DNA of 64,000 nt from Variovorax gracilis (GCF_030317115.1 NZ_JASZYF010000011.1:62001-126000), one strand, 5' to 3'; counted from the stretch's first letter, positions 34,848 to 44,055 are shown. Program-made: numbers and translations. Notes: a model not told the origin generated them from the sequence alone.

Positions 34848-35134
34848 ACAGGTTGAGCTTCGGCGAGCACCCTGGCCCGGAATCTCGGCGACAACTCAGC
34901 CGGAGTCAGCAGATCGACGTGGATGCCCAGCAGCGCTTCCAGTTCGTCCTGCAGGCCGCCCAGATCAAATAACGTCGCGCCCGGCAGCGCATCGACGAGC
35001 AGGTCCAGGTCGCTGCCGTCCTGGTCGGTGCCATGCAGCACCGAACCGAAGATTCGCGGGTTCGCTGTGCGAAAGCGATCCGTCGCTTCGCGTACTGCAC
35101 ATCGCTTGGCATTGAGAACAACGGATGGTCGCAT
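34844..35134 (-). CDS. MntA-like nucleotidyltransferase antitoxin
   Basis: A 96-residue minimal nucleotidyltransferase of the MntA type. The motif GSVLHGTDQDGSDLD fits GSX10DXD, the catalytic signature. MntA antitoxins neutralise HepT ribonucleases by adding AMP to them. Here the adjacent toxin is frameshifted. The ATG at 35134 (MRPSVVLNA) gives the usual length. The gene stop overlaps the hepT start (ATGA). Confidence 0.88.
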   Translation of the reverse strand: MRPSVVLNAKRCAVREATDRFRTANPRIFGSVLHGTDQDGSDLDLLVDALPGATLFDLGGLQDELEALLGIHVDLLTPAELSPRFRARVLAEAQPV

Positions 35135-35295
35135 TGGCACTCTTTCTTGTCGGATCTCATCGAGATGGTAAGAGATCGAGAATGGATTTTTCGAGTATTG
35201 CAGCAACCTGCCTTCTCGTGCCGGGCCCGACAAGCTTACGGGCTTGTTCCCGCGGAGTGGCGGGACGCCACAGCGCCCCGCTCCCACGAAGGCTG

Positions 35296-37677
35296 CTACC
35301 TGAAGAAATCAAGAATCCGGCTGCGTTCCTCCGGCTCCGCCGGCGCACCCACGGACGCGCCCGCCAGCGCCTCCACCGGCAACGGTGCAGGCGTGTCGAT
35401 GCCCAAGGTCGCGACACCGCGCCCCGGCCCGAAGTCGTCGAAGTACCACTCGCCTTCGACATTGAGCACGCCACCCGGCACCGCGGGCTCGCTCACGGGA
35501 ACGCCCTTCAGCGCGGTCTGCATGTAGCCGGTCCAGATCGGCAGGCTCAGGCTGCCGCCTGTCTCGCCGCGCACGCCGAGTTGGCGCGGCGTGTCGTAGC
35601 CCACCCAGGCGACGCCGACCATGGTCGGCTGGAAGCCGGCGAACCAGGTGTCGATCGAATCGTTGGTCGTGCCGGTCTTGCCGTAGAGGTCGTCGCGCTT
35701 GAGCGCCTGGCGTGCCTTCGCGGCCGTTCCGCTCTTCACCACGCTCTGCAGCAGCGAGCTCATGATGTAGGCGTTGCGCTGCGGAATGGCGCGCCTCGAT
35801 TCGTCGAGCACCGGCGGCTCGGTCTCCAGCAGGACCTTGCCCTTCATGTCGGTGACACGCGTGACCAGGTAGGGATTGACGCGATAGCCACCGTTGGCGA
35901 ACACCGAATACGCGGCCGCCATCTGCATCGGCGTGACCGAGCCGGCGCCCAGCGCCATCGGCAGGTTCGCCGGATGCTTGTCGCGGTCGAAGCCGAACTG
36001 GGTGATCCAGTCCTGCGCATAAGAGGGGCCGATGGACTGCAGCACACGGATGGTCACCGTGTTCTTCGACTGCTGCAGCGCGCGCCGCAGCGAGATCGGT
36101 CCCTCGTAGGTGTTGTCGTAGTTCTTCGGCTCCCACGGCTGCCCGCCCGCACCCGCCTCGAAGGACAGCGGCGCGTCGTTGACGACCGTGGCCGGCGAGA
36201 AGCCTTTCTCCAGCGCCGCCGAATAGATGAAGGGCTTGAAGCTCGAACCCGGTTGCCGCCACGCCTGCGAGACGTGGTTGAACTTGTTCTTGCCGTAGTC
36301 GAAGCCGCCCACCAGTGCCTTGATGGCGCCGGTGCGCGGGTCCATGCCGATGAAGGCGCCTTCGACCTCGGGCAGCTGCGTGATCTCCCAGGTGTCCTTC
36401 GGCGTCCTGGCGACGCGGATCACCGCACCGCGACGGATCCTGATGGCCGGCGCCGCCTTCTCGGACAAGCCGGACTGCGCGGGCTTCAGGCCTTCGCCCG
36501 CGATCTGCAGCGTCTCGCCGTTCGCGCGCACCGCGGTCACTTCCTTGCTGCTCGCCTGGAGGACCACGGCCGAGATCACGTCGCCGTTGTCGGGGTGGTT
36601 GGCCAGCGCGTCGTCCACCGCCTCGTCGAGTTCCTTCGGGTCGCTCGGCAGGTCCACCACCTGCTCGGGCCCGCGATAGACCTGCCGGCGCTCGTAGTCC
36701 ATGATGCCCTTGCGCAGCGACTTGTAGGCCGCCGCCTGGTCGGCCGCGACCAGCGAGGTATGAACCTTGAGGCCGCTCGTGTAGATGCTGTCGCCGTACT
36801 GTGCATGCATCATCTGGCGCACCGTCTCGGCCACGTACTCGGCATGCAGGCGGTTCGGGTCGGCGGCATCGCGCAGATGCAGTTCTTCCTTCCGGGCATC
36901 GGCCGCCTGCGCGGCGGTGATGAAGCCGGTTTCCTCCATGCGGTCGATCACGTAGAGCTGGCGCGCGCGTGCCCGGCGCGGGTTGCTCACGGGGTTGTTG
37001 GTGCCCGGCGCCTTCGGCAGCCCGGCGAGCATGGCCGCCTCGGCAATCGTGAGGTGCTGCAGCGGCTTGCCGAAGTAGGCCTCGGCCGCGGCCGCGAACC
37101 CGTAGGCGCGATTGCCCAGGTAGATCTGGTTCAGGTAGATCTCGAGGATCTGGTCCTTCGTGAGCTGCTGTTCCAGCCGCAGGGCCAGCAGGATCTCGTA
37201 GGCCTTGCGGCTCAGCGTGCGTTCCGAGCTTAGGTAGACGTTGCGCGCGACCTGCATCGTGATGGTGGATGCGCCCTGCTGCCTTCCGCCCTTGAAGCTC
37301 GCCAGCGCAGCGCGCACGAAGCCCTTGTAGTCGACGCCGCCATGGTCATAGAAGCGCGCATCCTCGACGGCGAGCACGGCGTCCTTCATCACCTGCGGAA
37401 TCTCCGCGAACGGCGTGAGATTGCGGCGCTCCTCGCCGAACTCGCCGATCAGCTCGCCTTCGGCCGAATAGACCCGCAGCGGCAGCTTGGGCCGGTAGTC
37501 GGCGAGATCGGAGACGCTGGGCAGCTTGGGGTAGATCGTGACCGCAGCGATGCCGCCGGCAATCAGCAGGACGAGCGCGCCCGTCGCGGCGGCGGCGCCG
37601 CCCCAAACGGCGATGCGTCGCAGCCGGATCGACCGGTCCGGGCGCGCGGGCCCGCTGGAGGATGATTTCTTGGTCAT
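35296..37677 (-). CDS. mrcA: Penicillin-binding protein 1A
   Basis: A bifunctional class A PBP of 793 residues. An N-terminal transmembrane helix precedes the GT51 glycosyltransferase domain (EDARFYDHGG, QGASTITMQVARN), an OB-like middle region, and the transpeptidase domain with nucleophile Ser478 in SSFK (478-481), SKN and KTGT. It polymerises and cross-links peptidoglycan in the periplasm. The ATG at 37677 (MTKKSSSSG) is chosen; an upstream ATG would add 19 residues. It is divergent from the VIT/exosortase operon. Confidence 0.93.
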   Translation of the reverse strand: MTKKSSSSGPARPDRSIRLRRIAVWGGAAAATGALVLLIAGGIAAVTIYPKLPSVSDLADYRPKLPLRVYSAEGELIGEFGEERRNLTPFAEIPQVMKDAVLAVEDARFYDHGGVDYKGFVRAALASFKGGRQQGASTITMQVARNVYLSSERTLSRKAYEILLALRLEQQLTKDQILEIYLNQIYLGNRAYGFAAAAEAYFGKPLQHLTIAEAAMLAGLPKAPGTNNPVSNPRRARARQLYVIDRMEETGFITAAQAADARKEELHLRDAADPNRLHAEYVAETVRQMMHAQYGDSIYTSGLKVHTSLVAADQAAAYKSLRKGIMDYERRQVYRGPEQVVDLPSDPKELDEAVDDALANHPDNGDVISAVVLQASSKEVTAVRANGETLQIAGEGLKPAQSGLSEKAAPAIRIRRGAVIRVARTPKDTWEITQLPEVEGAFIGMDPRTGAIKALVGGFDYGKNKFNHVSQAWRQPGSSFKPFIYSAALEKGFSPATVVNDAPLSFEAGAGGQPWEPKNYDNTYEGPISLRRALQQSKNTVTIRVLQSIGPSYAQDWITQFGFDRDKHPANLPMALGAGSVTPMQMAAAYSVFANGGYRVNPYLVTRVTDMKGKVLLETEPPVLDESRRAIPQRNAYIMSSLLQSVVKSGTAAKARQALKRDDLYGKTGTTNDSIDTWFAGFQPTMVGVAWVGYDTPRQLGVRGETGGSLSLPIWTGYMQTALKGVPVSEPAVPGGVLNVEGEWYFDDFGPGRGVATLGIDTPAPLPVEALAGASVGAPAEPEERSRILDFFR

Positions 37678-37739
37678 GGCAAATGAGGGGTCGACGCGGG
37701 AGAAAACGAGGGAAATCCCATGGTGGATGGGCATACTTT

Positions 37740-37756
37740 GCTATCAATTGAATAGC
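37740..37756. repeat. Short GCTATCA-type palindrome
   Basis: GCTATCAATTGAATAGC has GCTAT/ATAGC arms around CAATTG. It resembles the 12-bp hairpin at 16388-16414, sharing GCTATCA. It lies 62 bases upstream of the mrcA start. Short elements of this kind are, as I recall, common in Comamonadaceae intergenic regions. Confidence 0.5.
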
Positions 37757-37855
37757 GCCGTCGACCCAGGTAGGAGCGTCACCGCCGCTTCGAGTTCCCC
37801 TCCGGAATTGCATAAGGGATGAAGCCCTAATACTCCAGGAGCGAACCGAAGCCAG

Positions 37856-37895
37856 TGTGAAGTCTTCGACAGCCTGACTTCACACAGACTTCACA
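37856..37895. promoter_or_regulatory. CreB recognition tag plus inverted half-site
   Basis: GACTTCACA occurs at 37876-37884 and 37887-37895, giving TTCAC-N6-TTCAC at 37879-37894, exactly the CreB tag known from E. coli and from the blr-tag of other bacteria. A third copy in inverted orientation (TGTGAAGTC) is at 37856-37864. The box lies 108 bases upstream of the VIT/vWA gene. creBC is encoded 4 kb away. Confidence 0.8.
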
Positions 37896-38002
37896 CAACG
37901 CCGCCCACTTCGAACAGGCTTCCAACTGCCTTCTCGGCAGCCCGTGACATTGGCTCCCGTGCACCGTTGCACGACACCCTTCGAGGGAAGAGGACCCAAG
38001 TC

Positions 38003-40069
38003 ATGGAAAGCTCCATACCCCGCCCGGGCCGCTGGCTCTGGCTCGCCACGCTGGGCCTCGCGGCCACCGGCTTCGTCACGCTGATCGCGCGGCCGGCGCA
38101 TGCGCAGGAAGCGCCGGGCCCGAGACTGAAGACCGAGAGCCCCTACTTCTTCGTGAAAAGCGACGACCCGGAAACGGACCGCCTGCCGCTCAAGGGCACG
38201 GAAGTGGACGTGAAGATCTCGGGCGTCATCGCCGACGTCACCGTCACGCAGACCTACCGCAACGAAGGGAAGCGCGCCATCGAGGCCCGGTACGTGTTCC
38301 CCGGCTCGACCCGGGCGGCGGTCGGCGGCCTCAACGTGCGGCTGGCCGACCGCCTCATCACCGCGCAGATCCGCCAGAAGGAGCAGGCGCGCATCGAATA
38401 CGACAACGCGAAGAAGGAAGGCAAGACCGCCGCGCTGCTCGAACAGCACCTGCCCAACGTGTTCCAGATGAACGTCGCCAACATCCTGCCGGGCGACGAC
38501 TTGAAAGTGCAGCTGCGCTACACCGAGCTGCTCGTGCCGCAGGGCGGCAACTACCAGTTCGTCTTCCCGACGGTGGTGGGGCCGCGCTACAACAGCCCGC
38601 GGTCCGAGAACGCGCAAGCGGCCTGGGTCGCGCAGCCGGTGCTTCGGGCCGACGTCGCACCCGGCACCAGCTTCAAGCTCAAGGTCGCGCTGGACGCGCC
38701 GCTCGGCATCCGGGAAGTCCGCTCGCTCACGCACGCCATCGACGTACGCCAGCGCGACGGCAACGAGCATGCCGACATCGCGCTCGCCCGCAGCAGCGAG
38801 CCTTCGGACAACCGCGATTTCGTGCTCGACTACCGGCTCGCCGGCGAGCGCATCGAGTCGGGCCTGATGCTCTACATGGGCCACGGCGACAACGCCGAGA
38901 ACTTCTTCCTCGCGATGGTCGAGCCGCCGAAGTCGGTGGCCGCGAGCGCCATCTCGCCGCGCGACTACATCTTCGTGGTGGACATCTCGGGCTCGATGCA
39001 CGGCTTTCCGCTCGACACGGCCAAGGTCGTGCTGGAGCGGCTCATTGGCGGCCTGCGACCCAGCGACACCTTCAACGTGCTGCTGTTCTCGGGCAGCAAC
39101 CGCATGCTCTCGCCGCACTCGGTGCCGGCTACGCGCGCCAACATCGCTCAGGCACTCGCCACGATCCGCAACTACAACGGCAGCGGCAGCACGGAGCTGA
39201 TTCCGGCACTGAAACGCGCCTATGCCGAGCCCAAGGCCGACGAGGTCTCGCGCACAATCGTGGTGGTGAGCGACGGCTACGTCACGGTGGAGCGCGAAGC
39301 CTTTGAGCTGGTGCGCAAGAACCTCTCCAAGGCCAACGTGTTCGCCTTCGGCATCGGCTCCTCGGTCAACCGGCACCTGATGGAAGGCCTGGCCCGCGCC
39401 GGCATGGGCGAGCCCTTCATCATCACCGACCCCGTGCAGGCGCCCGAGCAGGCTGCGCGCTTCCGCAGGATGATCGAATCGCCCGTGCTCACGAGCGTGA
39501 AGGCGCGCTTCGAAGGCCTCGATGTGTACGACGTGGAGCCCGCGGCACTGCCCGACGTGCTCGGCGAGCGGCCGGTGATCGTGTTCGGCAAGTGGCGCGG
39601 CGAAGCCAAGGGCCGTGTCGTGATCGAGGGCCGCGGCGCCGAGGGTCCGTACCGGCAGGAACTCAAGGTGGATCCGCACATGCTCCAGGATGCCGCCGCG
39701 CTGCGCAGCCTGTGGGCGCGCCATCGCATCGCGAGCCTGAGCGACCAGGAAGCGCTGGAAGGCGGCGACTCGCTCCAGCAACGCATCACCGATCTCGGCC
39801 TGCGCTACAGCCTGCTCACGCAGTACACGAGCTTCATCGCCGTGGACCAGGTGGTTCGCAACGCGGCGCCGCAGAACAGCGTCGGCGTCGATCAGCCGGC
39901 GCCACTGCCCAAGGGCGTCAGCGAGCTGGCTGTAGCCCACAGCCTGGGTGCCGAGGTGCCGAGCACGCCGGAGCCCGAGACGCTGGGCGCGATCGCGGTG
40001 GTGCTTTCGATGCTGGCGATGCTGCGCCGTCGCGCGCGCCGCAACGATCCACGCCGCCTCACGTCCTGA
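38003..40069 (+). CDS. VIT/vWA surface protein with PEP-like sorting signal
   Basis: A 688-residue protein of the marine proteobacterial sortase target type (TIGR03788-like). The signal peptide ends near AHA at about residue 35. A VIT domain (about 45-180) precedes a vWA domain with the MIDAS motif DISGS near 327. The C-terminus carries PEPETLG at 656-662, a hydrophobic helix and an Arg cluster (RRRARR), the three parts of a PEP-CTERM-like signal. The next gene encodes an exosortase, so it is probably its substrate. The ATG at 38003 follows AAGAGGACC. Confidence 0.9.
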   Translation: MESSIPRPGRWLWLATLGLAATGFVTLIARPAHAQEAPGPRLKTESPYFFVKSDDPETDRLPLKGTEVDVKISGVIADVTVTQTYRNEGKRAIEARYVFPGSTRAAVGGLNVRLADRLITAQIRQKEQARIEYDNAKKEGKTAALLEQHLPNVFQMNVANILPGDDLKVQLRYTELLVPQGGNYQFVFPTVVGPRYNSPRSENAQAAWVAQPVLRADVAPGTSFKLKVALDAPLGIREVRSLTHAIDVRQRDGNEHADIALARSSEPSDNRDFVLDYRLAGERIESGLMLYMGHGDNAENFFLAMVEPPKSVAASAISPRDYIFVVDISGSMHGFPLDTAKVVLERLIGGLRPSDTFNVLLFSGSNRMLSPHSVPATRANIAQALATIRNYNGSGSTELIPALKRAYAEPKADEVSRTIVVVSDGYVTVEREAFELVRKNLSKANVFAFGIGSSVNRHLMEGLARAGMGEPFIITDPVQAPEQAARFRRMIESPVLTSVKARFEGLDVYDVEPAALPDVLGERPVIVFGKWRGEAKGRVVIEGRGAEGPYRQELKVDPHMLQDAAALRSLWARHRIASLSDQEALEGGDSLQQRITDLGLRYSLLTQYTSFIAVDQVVRNAAPQNSVGVDQPAPLPKGVSELAVAHSLGAEVPSTPEPETLGAIAVVLSMLAMLRRRARRNDPRRLTS

Positions 40070-40081
40070 GGACGCATCGCC

Positions 40082-41014
40082 ATGTCACTTGCTCTCCTGG
40101 CACGAACGCATCCCCGGGTCATCGACTGGGGCATCCATCTCGACCGCGCGCCGGCTGCCGGATGGCTCGGCCTGCAAGCCGCCGCGCTGACGCCTGCATG
40201 GATCTGGATGGCGCAACGAATGCGCGACGGCTCCGATGATCCGCTCGGGCTGCTCGCTCTCGCCGCGCTGGCCACGCTCACCTGGACGCTGCGCCGCGAG
40301 CTGCGGCCTGCACCGCGTCTGGGCTGGCTTGCGCTGGCGAGCGTCGGCACGCTGGCCGCCACGGTGCTGCGTACGGGATTCGGCCCGCTGCCTTCGGCGC
40401 CGCCGCTCGCCGCAAGCCTGCTGGCGGTGCTGGCCTTCGCCTGCTGCCTGCTCGCCTTCCTGCCCCGGCGCGCGGCCGCGTTCCCTGTGATGGGCCTCGC
40501 CGTGCTCGCGCTGCCGCTGCTGTCCTCGCTCCAGTTCTACGCGGGCTATCCGCTGCGCGTGATCACGGCGGAAGCCAGCCGATGGCTGCTCGCGCCCGGC
40601 TTCAGCGTGTCGCGCGAAGGCAGCAGCCTGCTGGTCGATAGGCAAATGGTCATCGTCGATGCACCCTGCTCCGGCGTGCAGATGGCGTGGCTCGGCTACT
40701 TCACGGCCTGCGTCGTGGCGCTCTGGGCCGGACGCAACGATCGCGGCTTTCTTTCGCGGCTGCCGGTGGTCGGCCTGCTGGTGCTGGGCGGCAACATCGT
40801 GCGCAACAGCGTACTGGTCGCGCTCGAAGCCGCAGGGCACGCGCCCGCACCGTGGTTGCACGACGCATTCGGCCTCGTGCTGCTCGCGCTGGTGTGCGGC
40901 GGCATCGCGCGGGTCATGGCACGCGACCCAGGTTCCCGGCCAGGCGCAGGGACCGCCGCCATCCCGGGCCTGATCACGTCTGCAGGAGGCCGCCGTGTCG
41001 ATACCGCTCTTTGA
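40082..41014 (+). CDS. Dedicated exosortase
   Basis: A 310-residue inner-membrane protein with about eight helices. The exosortase triad is visible: Cys196 in DAPCSGVQM, Arg241 in NIVRNSV and His260 in LHDAFGL. Exosortases cleave PEP-CTERM-type signals and are thought to transfer the protein to a carrier or envelope component. It starts 12 bases after the VIT gene, whose C-terminus fits a substrate. The stop lies 20 bases inside the EpsI-like gene. No EPS cluster or PEP-CTERM array is in the window, so it appears single-target. Confidence 0.9.
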   Translation: MSLALLARTHPRVIDWGIHLDRAPAAGWLGLQAAALTPAWIWMAQRMRDGSDDPLGLLALAALATLTWTLRRELRPAPRLGWLALASVGTLAATVLRTGFGPLPSAPPLAASLLAVLAFACCLLAFLPRRAAAFPVMGLAVLALPLLSSLQFYAGYPLRVITAEASRWLLAPGFSVSREGSSLLVDRQMVIVDAPCSGVQMAWLGYFTACVVALWAGRNDRGFLSRLPVVGLLVLGGNIVRNSVLVALEAAGHAPAPWLHDAFGLVLLALVCGGIARVMARDPGSRPGAGTAAIPGLITSAGGRRVDTAL

Positions 41015-41567
41015 TCGCTGGCTCGCCAATCGCTTTGTCAACCGCATTGCGCACAAGGCGGTTTTCGCGTTGGTCATGCTGCTGTGCGTGATCTGGTCCG
41101 CGGCCTCCGCGCTGCACCGGCCGCCCGCGCCCGCCGCATCGGCTGTCTTCGAGGAATGGCCCAGCGAGTGGGACGGCGTGCCACTGCGTCCCCTGGCACT
41201 CAGCGAAGTGGAGCAGCGCTTCGCACAGCAGTTTCCCGGCGCGATCGCGCGCATGACCGATGGCGAGCAGATGCTGGTGCTTCGCCAGGTCCACGCACCC
41301 ACCCGCATGCTGCACCCCGCCGCCGATTGCTACCGCGCACTCGGCTACGGCATAGCCCAGGCGCGCCTGGAGCGCGACGTGCATGCCCGCCTGTGGCGCT
41401 GTTTCGTCGCCGAGCGCCAAGGTGCGCAAAAAATGCGGGTCTGCGAGCGCATCGTCGATGCCCGAGGGGACGCTTTCACCGACACTTCAGCCTGGTACTG
41501 GGCGGCAGCCAGCGGTCGGTCGAGCGGACCATGGCAAGCTGTGACCCTGGCGAGACGGATCGAGTGA
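40995..41567 (+). CDS. Exosortase-associated EpsI-like protein
   Basis: A 190-residue protein with one N-terminal transmembrane segment (VFALVMLLCVIWSAASAL) and a periplasmic domain with HPAADCYRALGY, resembling EpsI/DUF3485 proteins that accompany exosortases. It starts with GTG at 40995, preceded by AGGAGG, and overlaps the exosortase end by 20 bases. Its partner role is unknown. Confidence 0.75.
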   Translation: MSIPLFDRWLANRFVNRIAHKAVFALVMLLCVIWSAASALHRPPAPAASAVFEEWPSEWDGVPLRPLALSEVEQRFAQQFPGAIARMTDGEQMLVLRQVHAPTRMLHPAADCYRALGYGIAQARLERDVHARLWRCFVAERQGAQKMRVCERIVDARGDAFTDTSAWYWAAASGRSSGPWQAVTLARRIE

Positions 41568-41574
41568 GAGAGAC

Positions 41575-42855
41575 TTGTTAAAAAAAGCGCTGCTTTACCT
41601 GCTTTTCGCGACCCTGGCCCTGGTGCTCACGGCGGGCGTCGCCGCGTATCTGATCGTGCGGCTGGCCCTGGCGCCCGGCCCTGACGAATGGCCTGCCCGC
41701 GTCAAGATCGGCCCCGCATCCATCGACATCGGCGTGCCGACCGCCATCCGGCTGGCCACCTCCTCCTGGTTCGCGCCGTGGGTGGCAGGCCGTACCGTGC
41801 AGACCGACTTCGGCCCGGTGCTCTTCGGGTGGAACGAGCCCACCGCCACCCTCGAACTGCAATGCGCGCCCTGCAGCGCCAAGGTGCCCGCACTCGGCGA
41901 GGCGCCCATCCGGCTCGAACGCCTGCGGGCCACGGTACGCCGCGATGGCGGTGCGCTCGGCGGCACCCTCGAAGCCTTCCCGCCCGGGCCCATGCCGGCT
42001 GCCACGGACGGCGCGAGCGACGGGGTGCTGCGCGCGCAGTGGAGCGGCCGCCTCACGCAGAAAGCCCTGCAACTCAACATCAACGCGGCGGACGCGCCCA
42101 TCACGCGCTGGTATGCCGTGCTGGCGCCCGGCCTTCCCGAACTGCAGCGAGGGCGCATCGGCGGCACCTTCGGGCTGCACGCCCAGGTTGCGCTGCCCGC
42201 CCGCACCTTCACGCTGCAGCCCCGCATCTCGCAATTCACGGTCGAAGGCCTGGGCACCGAGGCGATGGTCAATGCACGCAGCAGCTGCGGCGCACCAAGC
42301 CGGCTCACGAACGAGAGCTGGCTCGCCCGATCCGTCATCGCGGCGGAAGACCAGCGCTTCTTCTCCCATCCCGGCTACGACCTCGCCGAACTCGTACCCT
42401 CGCTCGAAAGCAACCAGAAGGCGGGCCAGGTGGAGCGCGGCGCAAGCACCCTCACGCAGCAGCTCGCCAAGCTGCTCGTGACCGGCGGCGAACGCAGCGC
42501 CGACCGCAAGCTGCGCGAACTGCTCTACGCAGTCGAGATGGAACAGACGCTGGGCAAGGCCCGCATCCTCCAGCTCTACCTGGACAACGCACCCTGGGGC
42601 CCCGACCTGTGCGGTGCCGAAGCCGCCGCGCGCCGCTACTTCAAGCGCGGCGCCCGAAATCTCGAACCGGCCCAGGCCGTCTGGCTCGCGGCGATGCTGC
42701 ACAACCCCAACGTCGCGGTCGAGAAGTGGCAGCGCGACGGCAACATTGATGCCGCGCGGGCCAAGACGGTCGCCGAAGGGGTGCGCGGGATCACCAAGCC
42801 GCAGCGTGACGCCCTGCTCCGGAATGTGGCGACTGCGCGCTTCGCTCCGCCCTGA
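41575..42855 (+). CDS. GT51 peptidoglycan glycosyltransferase with AsmA-like N-terminus
   Basis: A 426-residue membrane protein. After an N-terminal helix, about 215 residues of beta-rich sequence resemble an AsmA-type domain. The C-terminal part (about 240-400) is a GT51 transglycosylase: catalytic Glu258 in AAEDQRFFSHPG and RGASTLTQQLAKLL. There is no transpeptidase domain. It starts at a TTG (41575), 7 bases after the EpsI-like stop, so it belongs to the exosortase operon. It would add glycan strands, possibly where the VIT protein is placed. Confidence 0.87.
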   Translation: MLKKALLYLLFATLALVLTAGVAAYLIVRLALAPGPDEWPARVKIGPASIDIGVPTAIRLATSSWFAPWVAGRTVQTDFGPVLFGWNEPTATLELQCAPCSAKVPALGEAPIRLERLRATVRRDGGALGGTLEAFPPGPMPAATDGASDGVLRAQWSGRLTQKALQLNINAADAPITRWYAVLAPGLPELQRGRIGGTFGLHAQVALPARTFTLQPRISQFTVEGLGTEAMVNARSSCGAPSRLTNESWLARSVIAAEDQRFFSHPGYDLAELVPSLESNQKAGQVERGASTLTQQLAKLLVTGGERSADRKLRELLYAVEMEQTLGKARILQLYLDNAPWGPDLCGAEAAARRYFKRGARNLEPAQAVWLAAMLHNPNVAVEKWQRDGNIDAARAKTVAEGVRGITKPQRDALLRNVATARFAPP

Positions 42856-42942
42856 AGCCGCTCCACGGCCGCACCAATTCGGCGCATCGACCGCCCGGCC
42901 AGCCCCGGGATCGCTGGCACATGTCTTGCACAAGCAGCATCA

Positions 42943-44055
42943 ATGGATGCTGTCACCGCCCTTCCGCCCGCAGCCGTTGAAATCGTTGCACTGAGCAAGT
43001 GCTACGCCGCCGGCGCGCCTCCCGCCGTCGACCAGATCGACCTGCGCATCGCCAGCGGAAGCTACTGCTGCCTGCTCGGCCCCTCGGGCTGCGGCAAGAG
43101 CACGACCTTGCGCATGGTCGCGGGGCACGAGTCGGTGTCGGGCGGGGACATCCTGCTCGACAACCGCAACATCACCAACCTGCCGGCCGCCGCCCGCGGC
43201 ACGGCGATGATGTTCCAGAGCTTCGCGCTGTTTCCGCATCTCTCGGCGCTCGACAACGTCGCCTTCAGCCTCAAGATGAAGGGCATCTCGAAGAGCGAAC
43301 GCCACCGCCGGGCAAAGAATCTGCTCGACCGCGTGGCGATGGGGCACCTGGCGGAGCGCAAGCCCGGCGAGCTCTCCGGCGGCCAGCAGCAGCGCGTGGC
43401 GCTGGCGCGCGCCCTCATCACCGAGCCGCGCGTGCTGCTGCTCGACGAGCCGCTCTCCGCGCTCGACCCCTTCCTCCGCATCCAGATGCGCGCCGAGCTT
43501 CGCCGCTGGCAGAAGGAACTGGGCCTGACCTTCATCCACGTGACGCACTCGCAGGAAGAAGCGATGGCGTTGGCCGACACGATGGTGGTCATGAACCACG
43601 GGCTGATCGAGCAGGTCGGCTCGCCGCACGAGGTCTACAACCACCCTTCCAGCGAGTTCGTCGCGCGCTTCATGGGCGGACACAACGTGTTCGCCCTGCA
43701 TGACGGGCTGGTCGCGGTGCGCAACGACCACATACAGATCGCCCCGGCCACGGGGGCGCTCGGCGAAGTCGGCATTCCCGCCCACGTGACCGACGTGGAG
43801 TACCAGGGCACCTACGTGCTGCTCGGCCTCAGGCTCACCGGCGAGCGGCCGGAGCGCAGCGGCGTCTCGGTGCTGCTGTCCGAAAAGGCCTTCGTCACGC
43901 GCAGCTACGAAGTCGGCGACAGCGTGCGGCTGACCTGGGCCGAGGCCGACGCCCGCAAGCTCGGACCCGGCGCGTCGCGACCCAATGGCACCACGAACGG
44001 CACGCCATCGCCGCGGTACGAGCCGCTCGCGGCACTGGCCGCGATGGCGTCCTGA
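42943..44055 (+). CDS. Polyamine-type ABC transporter ATPase (PotA-like)
   Basis: A 370-residue ABC ATPase. Walker A GPSGCGKST lies at 46-54, the signature is LSGGQQQR, Walker B is LLLDEPLSALD and the switch His is in THSQEEA. A C-terminal TOBE domain (about 270-350) is typical of PotA and related importers of spermidine, putrescine or related amines. It leads the ABC operon, with the binding protein 76 bases downstream. Confidence 0.93.
   Translation: MDAVTALPPAAVEIVALSKCYAAGAPPAVDQIDLRIASGSYCCLLGPSGCGKSTTLRMVAGHESVSGGDILLDNRNITNLPAAARGTAMMFQSFALFPHLSALDNVAFSLKMKGISKSERHRRAKNLLDRVAMGHLAERKPGELSGGQQQRVALARALITEPRVLLLDEPLSALDPFLRIQMRAELRRWQKELGLTFIHVTHSQEEAMALADTMVVMNHGLIEQVGSPHEVYNHPSSEFVARFMGGHNVFALHDGLVAVRNDHIQIAPATGALGEVGIPAHVTDVEYQGTYVLLGLRLTGERPERSGVSVLLSEKAFVTRSYEVGDSVRLTWAEADARKLGPGASRPNGTTNGTPSPRYEPLAALAAMAS

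Larger units (their letters stand above)
37678..38002. other. Divergent mrcA / exosortase-operon regulatory region
   Basis: This 325-base gap carries no credible gene. It holds the palindrome at 37740-37756 nearer mrcA, and a cluster of three GACTTCACA-type boxes at 37856-37895, nearer the VIT gene. The right half should contain the exosortase operon promoter and the left half the mrcA promoter. Confidence 0.8.
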
